Shown here one piece after another: positions 1-7,062 of a stretch of DNA of 8,478 bases. The position numbers and the translations under genes were made by a program. Each line of letters starts with the position of its first letter. Within the stretch, counting starts at the first letter, position 1. The notes beneath the pieces are model-generated. The model had not been told where the DNA came from, made no database searches, and saw only the letters and a list, made by a program, of their open reading frames with translations. Origin of the DNA: JAABSQ01 sp964573705 (lineage in GTDB: Bacteria; Desulfobacterota; Desulfobacteria; Desulfobacterales; Desulfococcaceae); contig CAZNLT010000220.1 in the NCBI GenBank assembly GCA_964573705.1, positions 1-8,478 on the forward strand, written 5' to 3'.

Positions 1-178
1 TTTCCGTCCTTAATCCGGGTAAAACTATAACAATAAGTTGGAATTTGTCCATTTTATTTTATTTTCTAAACGTCTCATCATATCTCCTTTTTTACATAGA
101 TTGCTCTTCTCAGGATTTTCCCAGTATAAATGAACCTTTCCTTCCCGATCAATACGGTCAAACCTGTATTATTCATTT

Positions 179-193
179 TTCGGCTGAGCCGAA
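179..193. repeat. Inverted repeat, 6-bp stem and 3-base loop
   Basis: The arms TTCGGC and GCCGAA flank the loop TGA. Neither strand shows a T-tract directly after the stem, so it is not a standard intrinsic terminator. It is the first of three hairpins within about 115 bases. Confidence 0.5.
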
Positions 194-215
194 CAGATCC
201 ACCGTATCCGGTTTT

Positions 216-231
216 TGGGGTCATCACCCCA
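216..231. repeat. Inverted repeat, 6-bp stem and 4-base loop
   Basis: The arms TGGGGT and ACCCCA flank the loop CATC. Just to its right, read on the minus strand, is ACGATTTGCCTATGGGG, which partly resembles the palindrome-linked motif upstream of amrS. It could be an operator or an RNA hairpin; the sequence does not decide. Confidence 0.5.
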
Positions 232-269
232 TAGGCAAATCGTTTCCCATTTCTTATCGTAAAAGCATA

Positions 270-293
270 CCGAAAAGGAAATCACCTTTTCGG
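270..293. repeat. Inverted repeat, perfect 9-bp stem
   Basis: CCGAAAAGG at 270-278 and CCTTTTCGG at 285-293 are perfect reverse complements around a 6-base loop. No clean T-run follows on either strand (minus continues TATGCTTTTACG), so a terminator role is possible but weak. Confidence 0.6.
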
Positions 294-467
294 CACTCGG
301 TTCAGTTGGAATATTAAAGAATGGTGAAAGCAGGGATGCCGGCAAAAACCGATCTGGATGAATCCGTTGCTGAGGATGTGGTGTCGGCAAATGATCGCGA
401 CCTTCTGGTGGATGTCAACCAGGTCACAAACTGTATTCCCGCCGGCCGGGAAACCACGTAGATCATT

Positions 468-503
468 AAAAAGGCATGCCCTGCGGAGATCGCGTTTCAG
501 GGC
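468..503 (-). terminator. Possible intrinsic terminator of the hybrid kinase gene
   Basis: Read on the minus strand, nine bases after the kinase stop codon, GCCCTG (503-498) can pair with CAGGGC (483-478) across a 14-base loop. ATGCC and a run of five T (472-468) follow. A competing hairpin is GAGATCG/CGATCTC at 486-510. The large loop and the five-base gap before the T-run make this a weak terminator. Confidence 0.3.
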
Positions 504-512
504 CGATCTCGG

Positions 513-3500
513 TTATCCCTGATCTCCGTTGACGCTCCAATTCAGAAGGGGCTTCAATGCCTCTTTAAGTCGTTCAAATTCCGCCCGTAATCGCGGCGAT
601 ACGGCTTTGACTCCGATCCAATCCCCATCCTTCAACCGGTCCTCCATTTCCGAGGCGGTTCGGCACAAGGATTCGCCGCTCATGTTGGCCGAAGTCCCTT
701 TGATGGAATGAACCCGATACCGGAGGGTCCGGGCATCTTCATTGTCGATGCTGTTTTGCAGCGCCTCTATCCGCTGAGGCATGTCTTCCAGAAATCCCTG
801 AACCACGGTCCGGACCAGCTCTTGATTGTGCATGAGGCGCTCCAGCAGGGCTGTTTTGTCCAAAACCGGACCCGGAATGTCCGCTGAAGATTCGAGGCAG
901 GAGGGGTGAGAAATCAGATCATCTTCGCCGGCATCGGGGTCCCTTTCCCTCAGCCACCGGTTCAGGGCTTCGGCCAGGGCCAGAGGTTCCACCGGTTTGG
1001 GAATGTAATCGTTCATGCCCGCTTCCATGCACATTTCGCGATCTCCCTGCATGGCGTGGGCGGTCATGGCGATGATATGAACCGCTTTGGCGGTTTCCCC
1101 GGCCCGGCCCTCCCGAATGGCGCGGGTGGTCTGAATGCCGTCCATCTCCGGCATTTGAACATCCATCAGAATCACATCATAGGGGTTGGATTGAAGGGCC
1201 TTCAGCACTTCGCCCCCATCGGCCGCCACCTCCCCGTGCAACCCGAGGTTCTTGAGAATGCCCAGGGCCACCTGCTGGTTCACGATATTGTCTTCGGCCA
1301 GAAGAATTCGAATCTTCTCCCGCCGCAATTCCCGCACCGAATGTCGAGTGATGATGGCGGGGGCCTTTGTAACGTCCGATTGCCCCGACAGCACGGCGGC
1401 CAGGCTGTCGAAGAGTTCCGACTCCTTCAGAGGCTTGGTCAAATAGGCGGCGAACCCGATGGCCGCCATTTCACCGGCATCCCCCCGCCGGCCCTGGGAG
1501 GTCATCATAACCAGCCGCACCTCCTTCAGGTGGTGATCATTTTTAATGGTTTTCCCCAGAAGGGCGCCGTCCATACCGGGCATCTGCATATCCAGAATGG
1601 CCGCCTCAAAGGGCTCCCCCTGCTCCACGGACCGGTACAGGACCTGAAGGGCCTCGGGTCCGTCGGCGGCTTCGGCGGTTCGGGCGCCCCAGCTTTCCAG
1701 CCGGACCCTCAGCACCTCCCGGTTGGTGGCGTTGTCGTCCACCACCAGAATCCGGGCGCCCCGTATTGAGGCGGGGGGACCGGTCTCTTGAGGGATGTCG
1801 CCCTGTTTCTCGAATCGCGCGGTAAACCAGAACTCGGTTCCGCTGCCCGCTTCACTGTTCACCCCGATGTCTCCGCCCATGAGATCGGCCAACTGCCTGG
1901 AAATGGCCAACCCCAGGCCGGTGCCCCCGTATCGCCGGTTTGCGGAGCTGTCGAGCTGGGTGAAACTTTCAAACAGCCGTTCCTGTTTATCCGCCGGAAT
2001 CCCGATGCCGGTATCCCGAACGGAAAAACGGATGACCACCGTCTCATCGGTTTCAGAGGCCACCGTCGCCCGGACGGCGATTTCCCCCTGTTCGGTAAAT
2101 TTGATGGCGTTTCCGGCCAGATTGATCAGAATCTGGCGCAGTCGGCCCGGGTCCCCCTGAAGCAGGGCCGGCGCCTCGGGCGCCGCGGCGCAAACAAACT
2201 CCAGGTCCTTTTCATGGGCCCGAACGGCCATCATGGCGGCGAAGTCATCAAGCAGGGCCCGCAGGTTGAAATCAAGCATTTCCATGTCGAGCCTGCCGGC
2301 TTCGATCTTGGAAAAATCAAGAATGTCGTTGATCAGCGACAGCAGGGCATCTCCGCTCAATCGGGCCATTTCGGCATACCGGCGCTGCTCATCATCGAGG
2401 GGGGTATCCATCAACAGACCGATCATTCCGAGGGCCCCGTTCAGGGGGGTGCGTATCTCATGGCTCATATTGGCCAGAAAATCGCTTTTGGCCTGATTGG
2501 CGCTTTCCGCCTGGGCCGCCAGTTCTTCGGCACGGGCGATGGCCGACTCCAACCGACGGTTGGCCTCCTGGATTTCCCGTTCTTTTTCCTTCAGCGCGGT
2601 AATATCGCCGATATTCCCGACAATGCCGCCCGCCCCGCCGTCCGCACCGTGGAATACCGCCTTGTTGAAAATCACTTCCCGATCCTGTCCATGATGATCC
2701 CGCATGATCCATTCATACCGCTGAACCCCGCCCTTTTGCAGCAGCACCTCATCCATCCGGTAGTAATAGTCGGCCAGTTCGCGCGGGGAGATCTGGTAGG
2801 CGGTTTTGCCGATGATCTCTTCCCGGTCCCATCCCAGAAAATCGGCAAAAGCCCGGTTGCAGCCGAGATACCTTCCGTTCACGTCTTTATAATAGATCGG
2901 GTTCGGAATGGTTTCCATCAGGGTTTGAAGAAAGTCGAATTGCGCCCTGGTTTCCTGTTCGGCCCGTTTTCGCTCGGTAATATCCCGTGCGATGCCGAGA
3001 AAAGAGACCACCTTGCCGGCTTCGTCCTTCAGGGAAGACCCGGTTGAGAAATGCCAACGCCACCGGCCGTCCTGGCGCCGAACCCGGTATTCCACCCCTT
3101 CTCCCTTCTCCTGGGTGGTGACGACTTTTTCAAGAAATCCCCAGCAGGCAAGGACATCCTCGGGGTGGACGAATTCTTCAAAAGATTTCCCGAGAATATC
3201 GGCCGGATCATGCCCCAGCAATTCCATCCATTTCGGAGAGACATAGGTGAAGAGGCCGTCGAGGGAAACCGTGAAGACGAGATCATTGGCGTTTTCCACA
3301 AAGGCCCGGAATCGCTCCTCGCTTTTTTTCAGGGCGTCTTCGGTCCGTTTGCGAGCGGTGATATCCTGCAGCTTCTCGACGATGAGCGAGACATTCCCTT
3401 CAGAATCGAGAATGGGAATGCTGGTGGCGTGAACCCAGGCGTTCATCTCTGGAACAAATTTCTCAATAGAGACCGGTTGCCTGGATGCGACCGCTTCCGA

Positions 3501-4763
3501 GGTGGCGCAAATATCGCAGGGGCGCCCTCGGCCGATCAGCTCATAGCATTTTTTGCCGTCCACCGCTGACGGCGGTTGGTTCAAAAAGGCATACCCGGCC
3601 TTGTTATAGGATACAATGGAATGGTCCGGATTCTGTAACGCGATGATATCCGGAATGCCGTCCAGAATGGTCTGAAGCCGCTCCCGAACCCCCCTCAATT
3701 CCGCTTCCCTCTCCTGAATTTCCGCGTCCGTCCGCTTCAGCATGGAAAACAGAAAGAACAGCAGCAATGCCCCGAGGACCGCCCCGACCGCCGCGAAAAC
3801 AGCGACCGACCGCCAGAAGGCGGCCTTCATTCGGCTGATGTCACGCATCACCACCAGGTCCCCCACTTGGCTGCCGGAAACATCCTGAAGCGGCAGAAAG
3901 GCCACCCGCCAGGTGCGATTCAGGAAGGAAAGGTTCTTGAGAATGTCTGCATGGGAGTCCCCGCGATCGACATACCGGTCGAGTTCCTCCGGAAACCGGG
4001 GCGTGGAATAATAGATGAGCGCGTCCCGGGGAAAACGATCCCAATCCGGTTCCCGGCCCAGCATTCGCATGCCGGATTCCCATTGAGAACGATCCAGCGC
4101 TTTCTTGTGAATGGTTACCGCCAATTCGACGGCGGGATCATCGTGGAGAGACTGCAAGACGTCTTCGATTTCTTTGCCCAGTTCCACATACCCGAGGCGC
4201 TGTCCGTCTTCAACAACCGGGCGCACCACCCGCAGGGTAAACGTCCCCAGCGGACCCAGTTCGATGCCGGCGGCGAAACGGCCGGTCCGTTCGGCCTCCT
4301 GAGCGGTGAAGCGGTCGATTCGATCACCGGATTTTTCCGGTTTATGGACCCGCAAGAAGCAAATCCGGGCGGCATCCAGGAAATAGAAATGGGTCACCCC
4401 GTGGTCTCTCCGAATGTCCGCAAACCATGCCCGGTATCGGCTCAACAGGCCTTCTCGGTCTTCGGCTTTTACATCGGCGCGCATTTTGTGGTCGCGAATA
4501 ATCGACTGCAGCGCCAGGTCGAGACCGGCCGCCTCGAACCGAAGCGCCTCGGAAAACCGCTCGGGAACAGCAGCGATATCCCGCATGAGGGCATCCTCGA
4601 GATGATCCTCATGCCGCCCGATCAGCACCGCCAGAAAACCAAGGATCAAAAAAACCGATATCACTGTCAGCGGCGGCATCAAGCGGCGCAGAACCGGCTT
4701 CGGACCGTTTCGATACTGAACCTGAGACCGGGGATAATCAGCAGAGGTGTTGCGGGAACTCAT
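513..4763 (-). CDS. Membrane-bound hybrid sensor histidine kinase (sensor, three PAS, HisKA, ATPase, two receivers, HPt)
   Basis: This is a large phosphorelay sensor of 1416 residues. Transmembrane helices at about 28-49 and 315-341 bracket a periplasmic sensor that resembles double-Cache domains (a conserved patch with RICFLRVHKP lies near 133-142). Three PAS domains follow at about 362-475, 483-600 and 608-725, then a coiled coil, HisKA with phospho-His 768 (MSHEIRTPLN), and an HATPase domain with N885, DTGIGIP from 917 and GGTGLGLA from 946. Receiver 1 has D1009/D1010, phospho-Asp 1058 and K1110. Receiver 2 has E1157/D1158, phospho-Asp 1201 and K1256. A C-terminal HPt domain carries His 1352 in HSIKGTSAN. 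All key residues are present, so a full relay to an external response regulator is expected; none is encoded nearby. I chose the ATG at 4763, which has an AGGG about 10 bases upstream. An in-frame GTG at 4772 would add three residues but has no proper ribosome binding site. The ligand is unknown. Confidence 0.95.
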   Translation of the reverse strand: MSSRNTSADYPRSQVQYRNGPKPVLRRLMPPLTVISVFLILGFLAVLIGRHEDHLEDALMRDIAAVPERFSEALRFEAAGLDLALQSIIRDHKMRADVKAEDREGLLSRYRAWFADIRRDHGVTHFYFLDAARICFLRVHKPEKSGDRIDRFTAQEAERTGRFAAGIELGPLGTFTLRVVRPVVEDGQRLGYVELGKEIEDVLQSLHDDPAVELAVTIHKKALDRSQWESGMRMLGREPDWDRFPRDALIYYSTPRFPEELDRYVDRGDSHADILKNLSFLNRTWRVAFLPLQDVSGSQVGDLVVMRDISRMKAAFWRSVAVFAAVGAVLGALLLFFLFSMLKRTDAEIQEREAELRGVRERLQTILDGIPDIIALQNPDHSIVSYNKAGYAFLNQPPSAVDGKKCYELIGRGRPCDICATSEAVASRQPVSIEKFVPEMNAWVHATSIPILDSEGNVSLIVEKLQDITARKRTEDALKKSEERFRAFVENANDLVFTVSLDGLFTYVSPKWMELLGHDPADILGKSFEEFVHPEDVLACWGFLEKVVTTQEKGEGVEYRVRRQDGRWRWHFSTGSSLKDEAGKVVSFLGIARDITERKRAEQETRAQFDFLQTLMETIPNPIYYKDVNGRYLGCNRAFADFLGWDREEIIGKTAYQISPRELADYYYRMDEVLLQKGGVQRYEWIMRDHHGQDREVIFNKAVFHGADGGAGGIVGNIGDITALKEKEREIQEANRRLESAIARAEELAAQAESANQAKSDFLANMSHEIRTPLNGALGMIGLLMDTPLDDEQRRYAEMARLSGDALLSLINDILDFSKIEAGRLDMEMLDFNLRALLDDFAAMMAVRAHEKDLEFVCAAAPEAPALLQGDPGRLRQILINLAGNAIKFTEQGEIAVRATVASETDETVVIRFSVRDTGIGIPADKQERLFESFTQLDSSANRRYGGTGLGLAISRQLADLMGGDIGVNSEAGSGTEFWFTARFEKQGDIPQETGPPASIRGARILVVDDNATNREVLRVRLESWGARTAEAADGPEALQVLYRSVEQGEPFEAAILDMQMPGMDGALLGKTIKNDHHLKEVRLVMMTSQGRRGDAGEMAAIGFAAYLTKPLKESELFDSLAAVLSGQSDVTKAPAIITRHSVRELRREKIRILLAEDNIVNQQVALGILKNLGLHGEVAADGGEVLKALQSNPYDVILMDVQMPEMDGIQTTRAIREGRAGETAKAVHIIAMTAHAMQGDREMCMEAGMNDYIPKPVEPLALAEALNRWLRERDPDAGEDDLISHPSCLESSADIPGPVLDKTALLERLMHNQELVRTVVQGFLEDMPQRIEALQNSIDNEDARTLRYRVHSIKGTSANMSGESLCRTASEMEDRLKDGDWIGVKAVSPRLRAEFERLKEALKPLLNWSVNGDQG

Positions 4764-5154
4764 GGGACACACACCCTGTACCCATCATTATCGCCCCGAC
4801 GGCCCGGTGCGAGGTCGAATGGATACATAGAAATACAAAACGTTTTTGATACATGAGGATTTGTATGTCCCATATCTCTCAAAATGATATTCAGCGACAT
4901 CTTTCGGGTAAGATCAACCCATCAATTTACAATATTGACGAAACCGGTGTAAAATTATTTACCTCATATGATGAATTCTGTCAATTATCACAAATTACCT
5001 GTGCTCCATTTTGGCAAATGCCATGCCTTTCCTGCAAATGACATTGGGGATTCATTTCGGCCGATTCACCCATTATTCCCTCCATTCACGCACCCTGCCG
5101 ACACCTGGACATCAAGGTCATATTCGGTTATTGTATTCATGTTTGACAATAAAC

Positions 5155-5185
5155 TTTCAGGAAAGATGCGGGTTTTTCCCTGAAA
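5155..5185 (+). repeat. Bulged hairpin in the amrS leader
   Basis: TTTCAGG at 5155-5161 pairs with CCTGAAA at 5179-5185. The stem continues with AAA (5162-5164) against TTT (5175-5177) after a single bulged C at 5178, leaving a 10-base loop. It begins seven bases after a TTGACA and ends about 75 bases before the amrS start. It may be a 5' untranslated-region structure or part of a protein-binding site. Confidence 0.45.
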
Positions 5186-5213
5186 AAATACGTATTTCCC
5201 CCTATTCATGGGG
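5186..5213 (+). promoter_or_regulatory. Palindromic operator candidate upstream of amrS
   Basis: AAATACGTATTT at 5186-5197 is a perfect 12-base palindrome. It runs straight into CCCCC (5198-5202) and, seven bases later, GGGG (5210-5213), which can itself form a small inverted repeat. The TACGTA-TTT-CCC-TA layout is reminiscent of binding sites of LuxR/FixJ-type regulators; that likeness is from memory and is inference. No such regulator is encoded in the window. The site lies 48 bases before the amrS start, a sensible position for an activator or repressor. Confidence 0.4.
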
Positions 5214-5260
5214 CGAAGCCGATCCTTCATGATGAGGATATACTGAAAGGAGGATGGGGA

Positions 5261-6277
5261 ATGCTCAGAGAAGCCATGCTGTATGAGAAAATTGAGGGAA
5301 AGGACCGGGTCCACTGCTTTCTCTGCAACCATCAATGCAGGATATCCGACTCGAAGTTCGGGGTCTGCCGGGTGCGGCAGAACCGCGGCGGTATGCTCTA
5401 TACCCATGTCTACGGGGAAACTATTGCCGCGAATATCGATCCCATCGAGAAAAAGCCGTTATACCATTTTTTGCCCGGTTCAAGTTCCTTTTCCATCGCC
5501 ACCAAGGGATGCAATTTTCAATGCGGGTTTTGCCAGAACTGGCAGATTTCACAGACCTCCAAAGACGGCGGCGATCTTGCCGGAAGGCCCTTCGCTCCGG
5601 CCGATATCGTCCAACGGGCCAAGGGAGAAGGATGTCAAAGCATCGCCTACACCTACACCGAACCGACCATCTATTTTGAATACGCCTATGATACCGCGGA
5701 GTTGGCCCACCGGGAAGGCATTTACAACGTCTTCGTCACCAACGGATACATGACCGCGGAGGCGATCAAGAACATTCAACCCTATCTGGACGGCGCCAAC
5801 GTGGATCTCAAATCTTTTCAGGACGAGTTTTATCGCAAGACCTGCAACGGCAAACTCCAGCCGGTGCTGGATACGATCCGCCTGATGCGGGAGCTGGATA
5901 TCTGGGTCGAGGTCACCACCCTGGTGGTGCCGGGGCAGAACGACGATCCGGCGGAGTTGAAGGACATCGCCGAATTCATCGCCGATGTGGACCCGGATAT
6001 TCCCTGGCACATCAGCCGGTTTCATCCCGATTACAAGGTGAGGGACGGCGGCGCCACACCGGTGAAAACCCTTCAGAAAGCCAAGTCTCTGGGCCGGGAA
6101 GCGGGGTTGAAATACATCTATGTCGGCAACGTCATGGGCGAAGACCGCGACACCGAGTGCCCCCAATGCGGCGATACCCTGATCCGACGGGAGTATTTCG
6201 CGCCGAGTCGGATTCGGGTGACCGATGATTCGAACTGCCCGAGCTGCGGCAAGCACATCGCCGGGGTATTCAAATAG
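5261..6277 (+). CDS. amrS: AmmeMemoRadiSam system radical SAM enzyme
   Basis: This 338-residue protein matches the AmrS family along its whole length. It has an N-terminal four-Cys module (C19, C22, C26, C36, in a CFLCNHQC...GVCRVR context). The radical SAM CX3CX2C motif (C84, C88, C91 in GCNFQCGFCQNW) binds a 4Fe-4S cluster and SAM. YTYTEPTIYFEY at about 130-141 is at the place of the SAM-contacting motif. A C-terminal zinc-ribbon-like pair is C300/C303 and C326/C329. The family resembles pyruvate formate-lyase activating enzymes and is named for co-occurrence with AMMECR1-like (AmrA) and MEMO-like (AmrB) proteins; its reaction is not firmly known to me. Neither partner is in this window. 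The start is well supported: AAAGGAGG at 5246-5253, seven bases before the ATG. The end falls at the normal family length, just after the zinc ribbon. The protein is probably cytosolic and oxygen-sensitive. Confidence 0.93.
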   Translation: MLREAMLYEKIEGKDRVHCFLCNHQCRISDSKFGVCRVRQNRGGMLYTHVYGETIAANIDPIEKKPLYHFLPGSSSFSIATKGCNFQCGFCQNWQISQTSKDGGDLAGRPFAPADIVQRAKGEGCQSIAYTYTEPTIYFEYAYDTAELAHREGIYNVFVTNGYMTAEAIKNIQPYLDGANVDLKSFQDEFYRKTCNGKLQPVLDTIRLMRELDIWVEVTTLVVPGQNDDPAELKDIAEFIADVDPDIPWHISRFHPDYKVRDGGATPVKTLQKAKSLGREAGLKYIYVGNVMGEDRDTECPQCGDTLIRREYFAPSRIRVTDDSNCPSCGKHIAGVFK

Positions 6278-6409
6278 GAAGAAGCCAAAGAGCTTCGGAG
6301 CATCGAAGAAAAACGACTCGAGGGGGAAGCCGAGGAATTTTCGGTGAAACTCACCGACTGGACCCGGGACTGGCGCAAGACCTTCGAGGCATACAGCCTG
6401 AAGGCCTAG
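6278..6409 (+). pseudogene. Coding-like 43-codon remnant directly after amrS, unidentified
   Basis: Directly behind the amrS TAG, and in the same frame, runs a stretch of 43 sense codons ending in another TAG (6407-6409). Codon use is like that of the real genes, and the product is strongly charged, ending in KLTDWTRDWRKTFEAYSLKA. There is no plausible start codon or ribosome binding site; the only in-frame GTG would leave about 20 residues. It looks like the 3' end of a gene whose front was lost by deletion. Read-through of the amrS TAG is conceivable but unlikely, since AmrS already ends at its usual place. I do not recognise the family. Confidence 0.35.
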
Positions 6410-6411
6410 CG

Positions 6412-6442
6412 CCTTTTCGGTGTTTTTCCGAAGCCGGAAAGG
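6412..6442 (+). terminator. Hairpin, possible terminator after amrS and its trailing remnant
   Basis: CCTTTTCGG at 6412-6420 can pair with CCGGAAAGG at 6434-6442 as nine pairs with one G-U, around a 13-base loop containing TTTTT. A shorter alternative is TTCGG (6416-6420) with CCGAA (6428-6432). If the shorter stem forms, no T-run follows it, so termination is uncertain. Confidence 0.3.
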
Positions 6443-6450
6443 TCATCGCC

Positions 6451-6705
6451 GTGCATAGATGGCTCACACCTGGATTTTCCCGGGAAAAACTTCGCGCTGC
6501 AAGAAACCGATTCCGTTTGAAGCAGGAGTTGATGATCCTGTTCGACGTGGTTCATCCGCCGGCCGTCAGCACCTCTCTCAGCTTCGCCTTTCGCACCGGC
6601 GATGTGGACAATTATTCCCTCTTCGGCATGGCGGTGGCCATGACGGCGGCGCTGGTGATCCTGGAGCAGGCGGCCCTGCGGATTATGTTTCGGTTTAAAC
6701 GTTGA
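6451..6705 (+). pseudogene. HPP-family membrane protein, C-terminal fragment
   Basis: The predicted product of 84 residues contains the HPP signature (FDVVHPPAVSTSLSFAFR at residues 31-48) and a following hydrophobic helix at about 57-78 (LFGMAVAMTAALVILEQAAL), then a basic tail. These match the second half of HPP-family integral membrane proteins, which usually have four or more membrane helices and roughly twice this length. The first helices are missing. The leading 27 residues are basic, unlike a membrane helix, and are probably not original. Possible starts are a GTG at 6451 with no clear ribosome binding site and an ATG at 6532, three bases after AGGAG plus a TTG. I infer a 5'-truncated relic. 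A short functional protein cannot be excluded. It ends tail-to-tail with the CMD gene, 21 bases away. Confidence 0.5.
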
Positions 6706-6726
6706 TTCGCCAGGAGAATGACACCT

Positions 6727-7047
6727 CTAATCCTCTCGCTCCGAAAGCACCTCATTGACCCACCCCATGGCCGCGATCATGTTCGGGAACCCGGTGGTGG
6801 TCAACCCCAGCAGCACGGCGTGGACGATCTCCTCATGAGTGGCGCCGGCATTCAGGGCTTTGCGGGTGGAGGACATGACCCCGCCTCTGGAGTTGGCCCC
6901 CAAAGCGATGCCTAGTTTAATCATGTCCTGGTCTTTTTCCGACAGCGGACCGCCTTTGTCTCGACAGGCGGATGCCAATGATTTATAAGCGTCCGTAATT
7001 TCTGGGAAATCCTTGGTGAAATCGGTGTACTTCTTGGGTAGATACAT
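6727..7047 (-). CDS. Carboxymuconolactone decarboxylase (CMD/AhpD-like) family protein
   Basis: This 106-residue, all-helical protein has the core pattern of the CMD family: KDQDMIKLGIALG at 38-50, TRKALNAGATHEEIVHAVLL at 61-80 and a hydrophobic C-terminal helix with GFPNMIAAMGWV. Family members are small oligomeric enzymes, either decarboxylases or CxxC-type peroxidases of the AhpD kind. Here the CxxC pair is absent: the segment reads ANSRGGVMSS (51-60), and the His residues found in many Cys-less relatives near this place (HSHTR-like) are replaced by MSSTR. The only Cys is C28 near the N-terminus. It may therefore bind a ligand, act by another mechanism, or be non-catalytic. AGGAGG at 7052-7057 lies four bases before the ATG. 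It follows the ABM gene by 15 bases, so the two are probably cotranscribed. Confidence 0.85.
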   Translation of the reverse strand: MYLPKKYTDFTKDFPEITDAYKSLASACRDKGGPLSEKDQDMIKLGIALGANSRGGVMSSTRKALNAGATHEEIVHAVLLGLTTTGFPNMIAAMGWVNEVLSERED

Positions 7048-7062
7048 ATCGCCTCCTGATCT

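Larger units (their letters stand above)
1..512. other. Gene-poor left flank with hairpins
   Basis: I see no convincing gene in this stretch. Open frames exist, including one of 90 codons at 45-317 and one of 46 codons at 321-461, but none has a good ribosome binding site or a recognisable protein motif. The first 180 bases are T- and A-rich and unlike the genes. Three perfect inverted repeats lie between 179 and 293 and are listed separately. The right end, 468-503, may hold the terminator of the leftward kinase gene. The frame at 321-461 has fairly ordinary codon use and could be a gene remnant, but I cannot name it. Confidence 0.5.
4764..5260. other. AT-rich intergenic region between divergent kinase and amrS genes
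   Basis: About 500 bases separate the start of the leftward kinase gene from the start of amrS. The stretch is visibly AT-richer than the flanking genes. A 62-codon frame at 4853-5041 has no ribosome binding site and no recognisable motif, and I do not call it a gene. GATACAT occurs twice in direct orientation near 4812 and 4848. The region must hold promoters for both genes. I see a TTGACA at 5143-5148 but no good -10 box at the right distance from it, and no strong sigma-70 promoter towards the kinase. The segment 5155-5213 is structured and described separately. Confidence 0.6.

Noticed and set aside
45..317. A possible 90-codon gene at the left edge
   Set aside because: No ribosome binding site. 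It runs through the three hairpins and has no protein-like pattern.
321..461. A 46-codon frame starting with ATG at 321
   Set aside because: The upstream sequence TATTAAAGA is a poor ribosome binding site and the peptide is not recognisable. It could be a remnant but the support is too thin for a gene call.
1788..3047. A 419-codon open frame on the plus strand, opposite the kinase gene
   Set aside because: It has no recognisable domains and lies wholly antisense to well-conserved kinase, receiver and PAS coding sequence. Such long antisense frames are expected from GC-rich codon use. The same applies to 906-1769 and 3867-4856.
4853..5041. A possible small gene of 62 codons in the AT-rich gap
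   Set aside because: No ribosome binding site, no motif, and composition typical of intergenic DNA. It does contain four Cys, but their spacing matches no motif I know.
5549..6256. A 235-codon open frame on the minus strand within amrS
   Set aside because: It is antisense to conserved AmrS motifs and has no recognisable protein features.
6412..6420. CCTTTTCGG also occurs in the hairpin at 285-293, suggesting a repeated element
   Set aside because: Only nine bases are shared, the flanks differ, and both fit ordinary hairpin arms, so chance is the simpler explanation.
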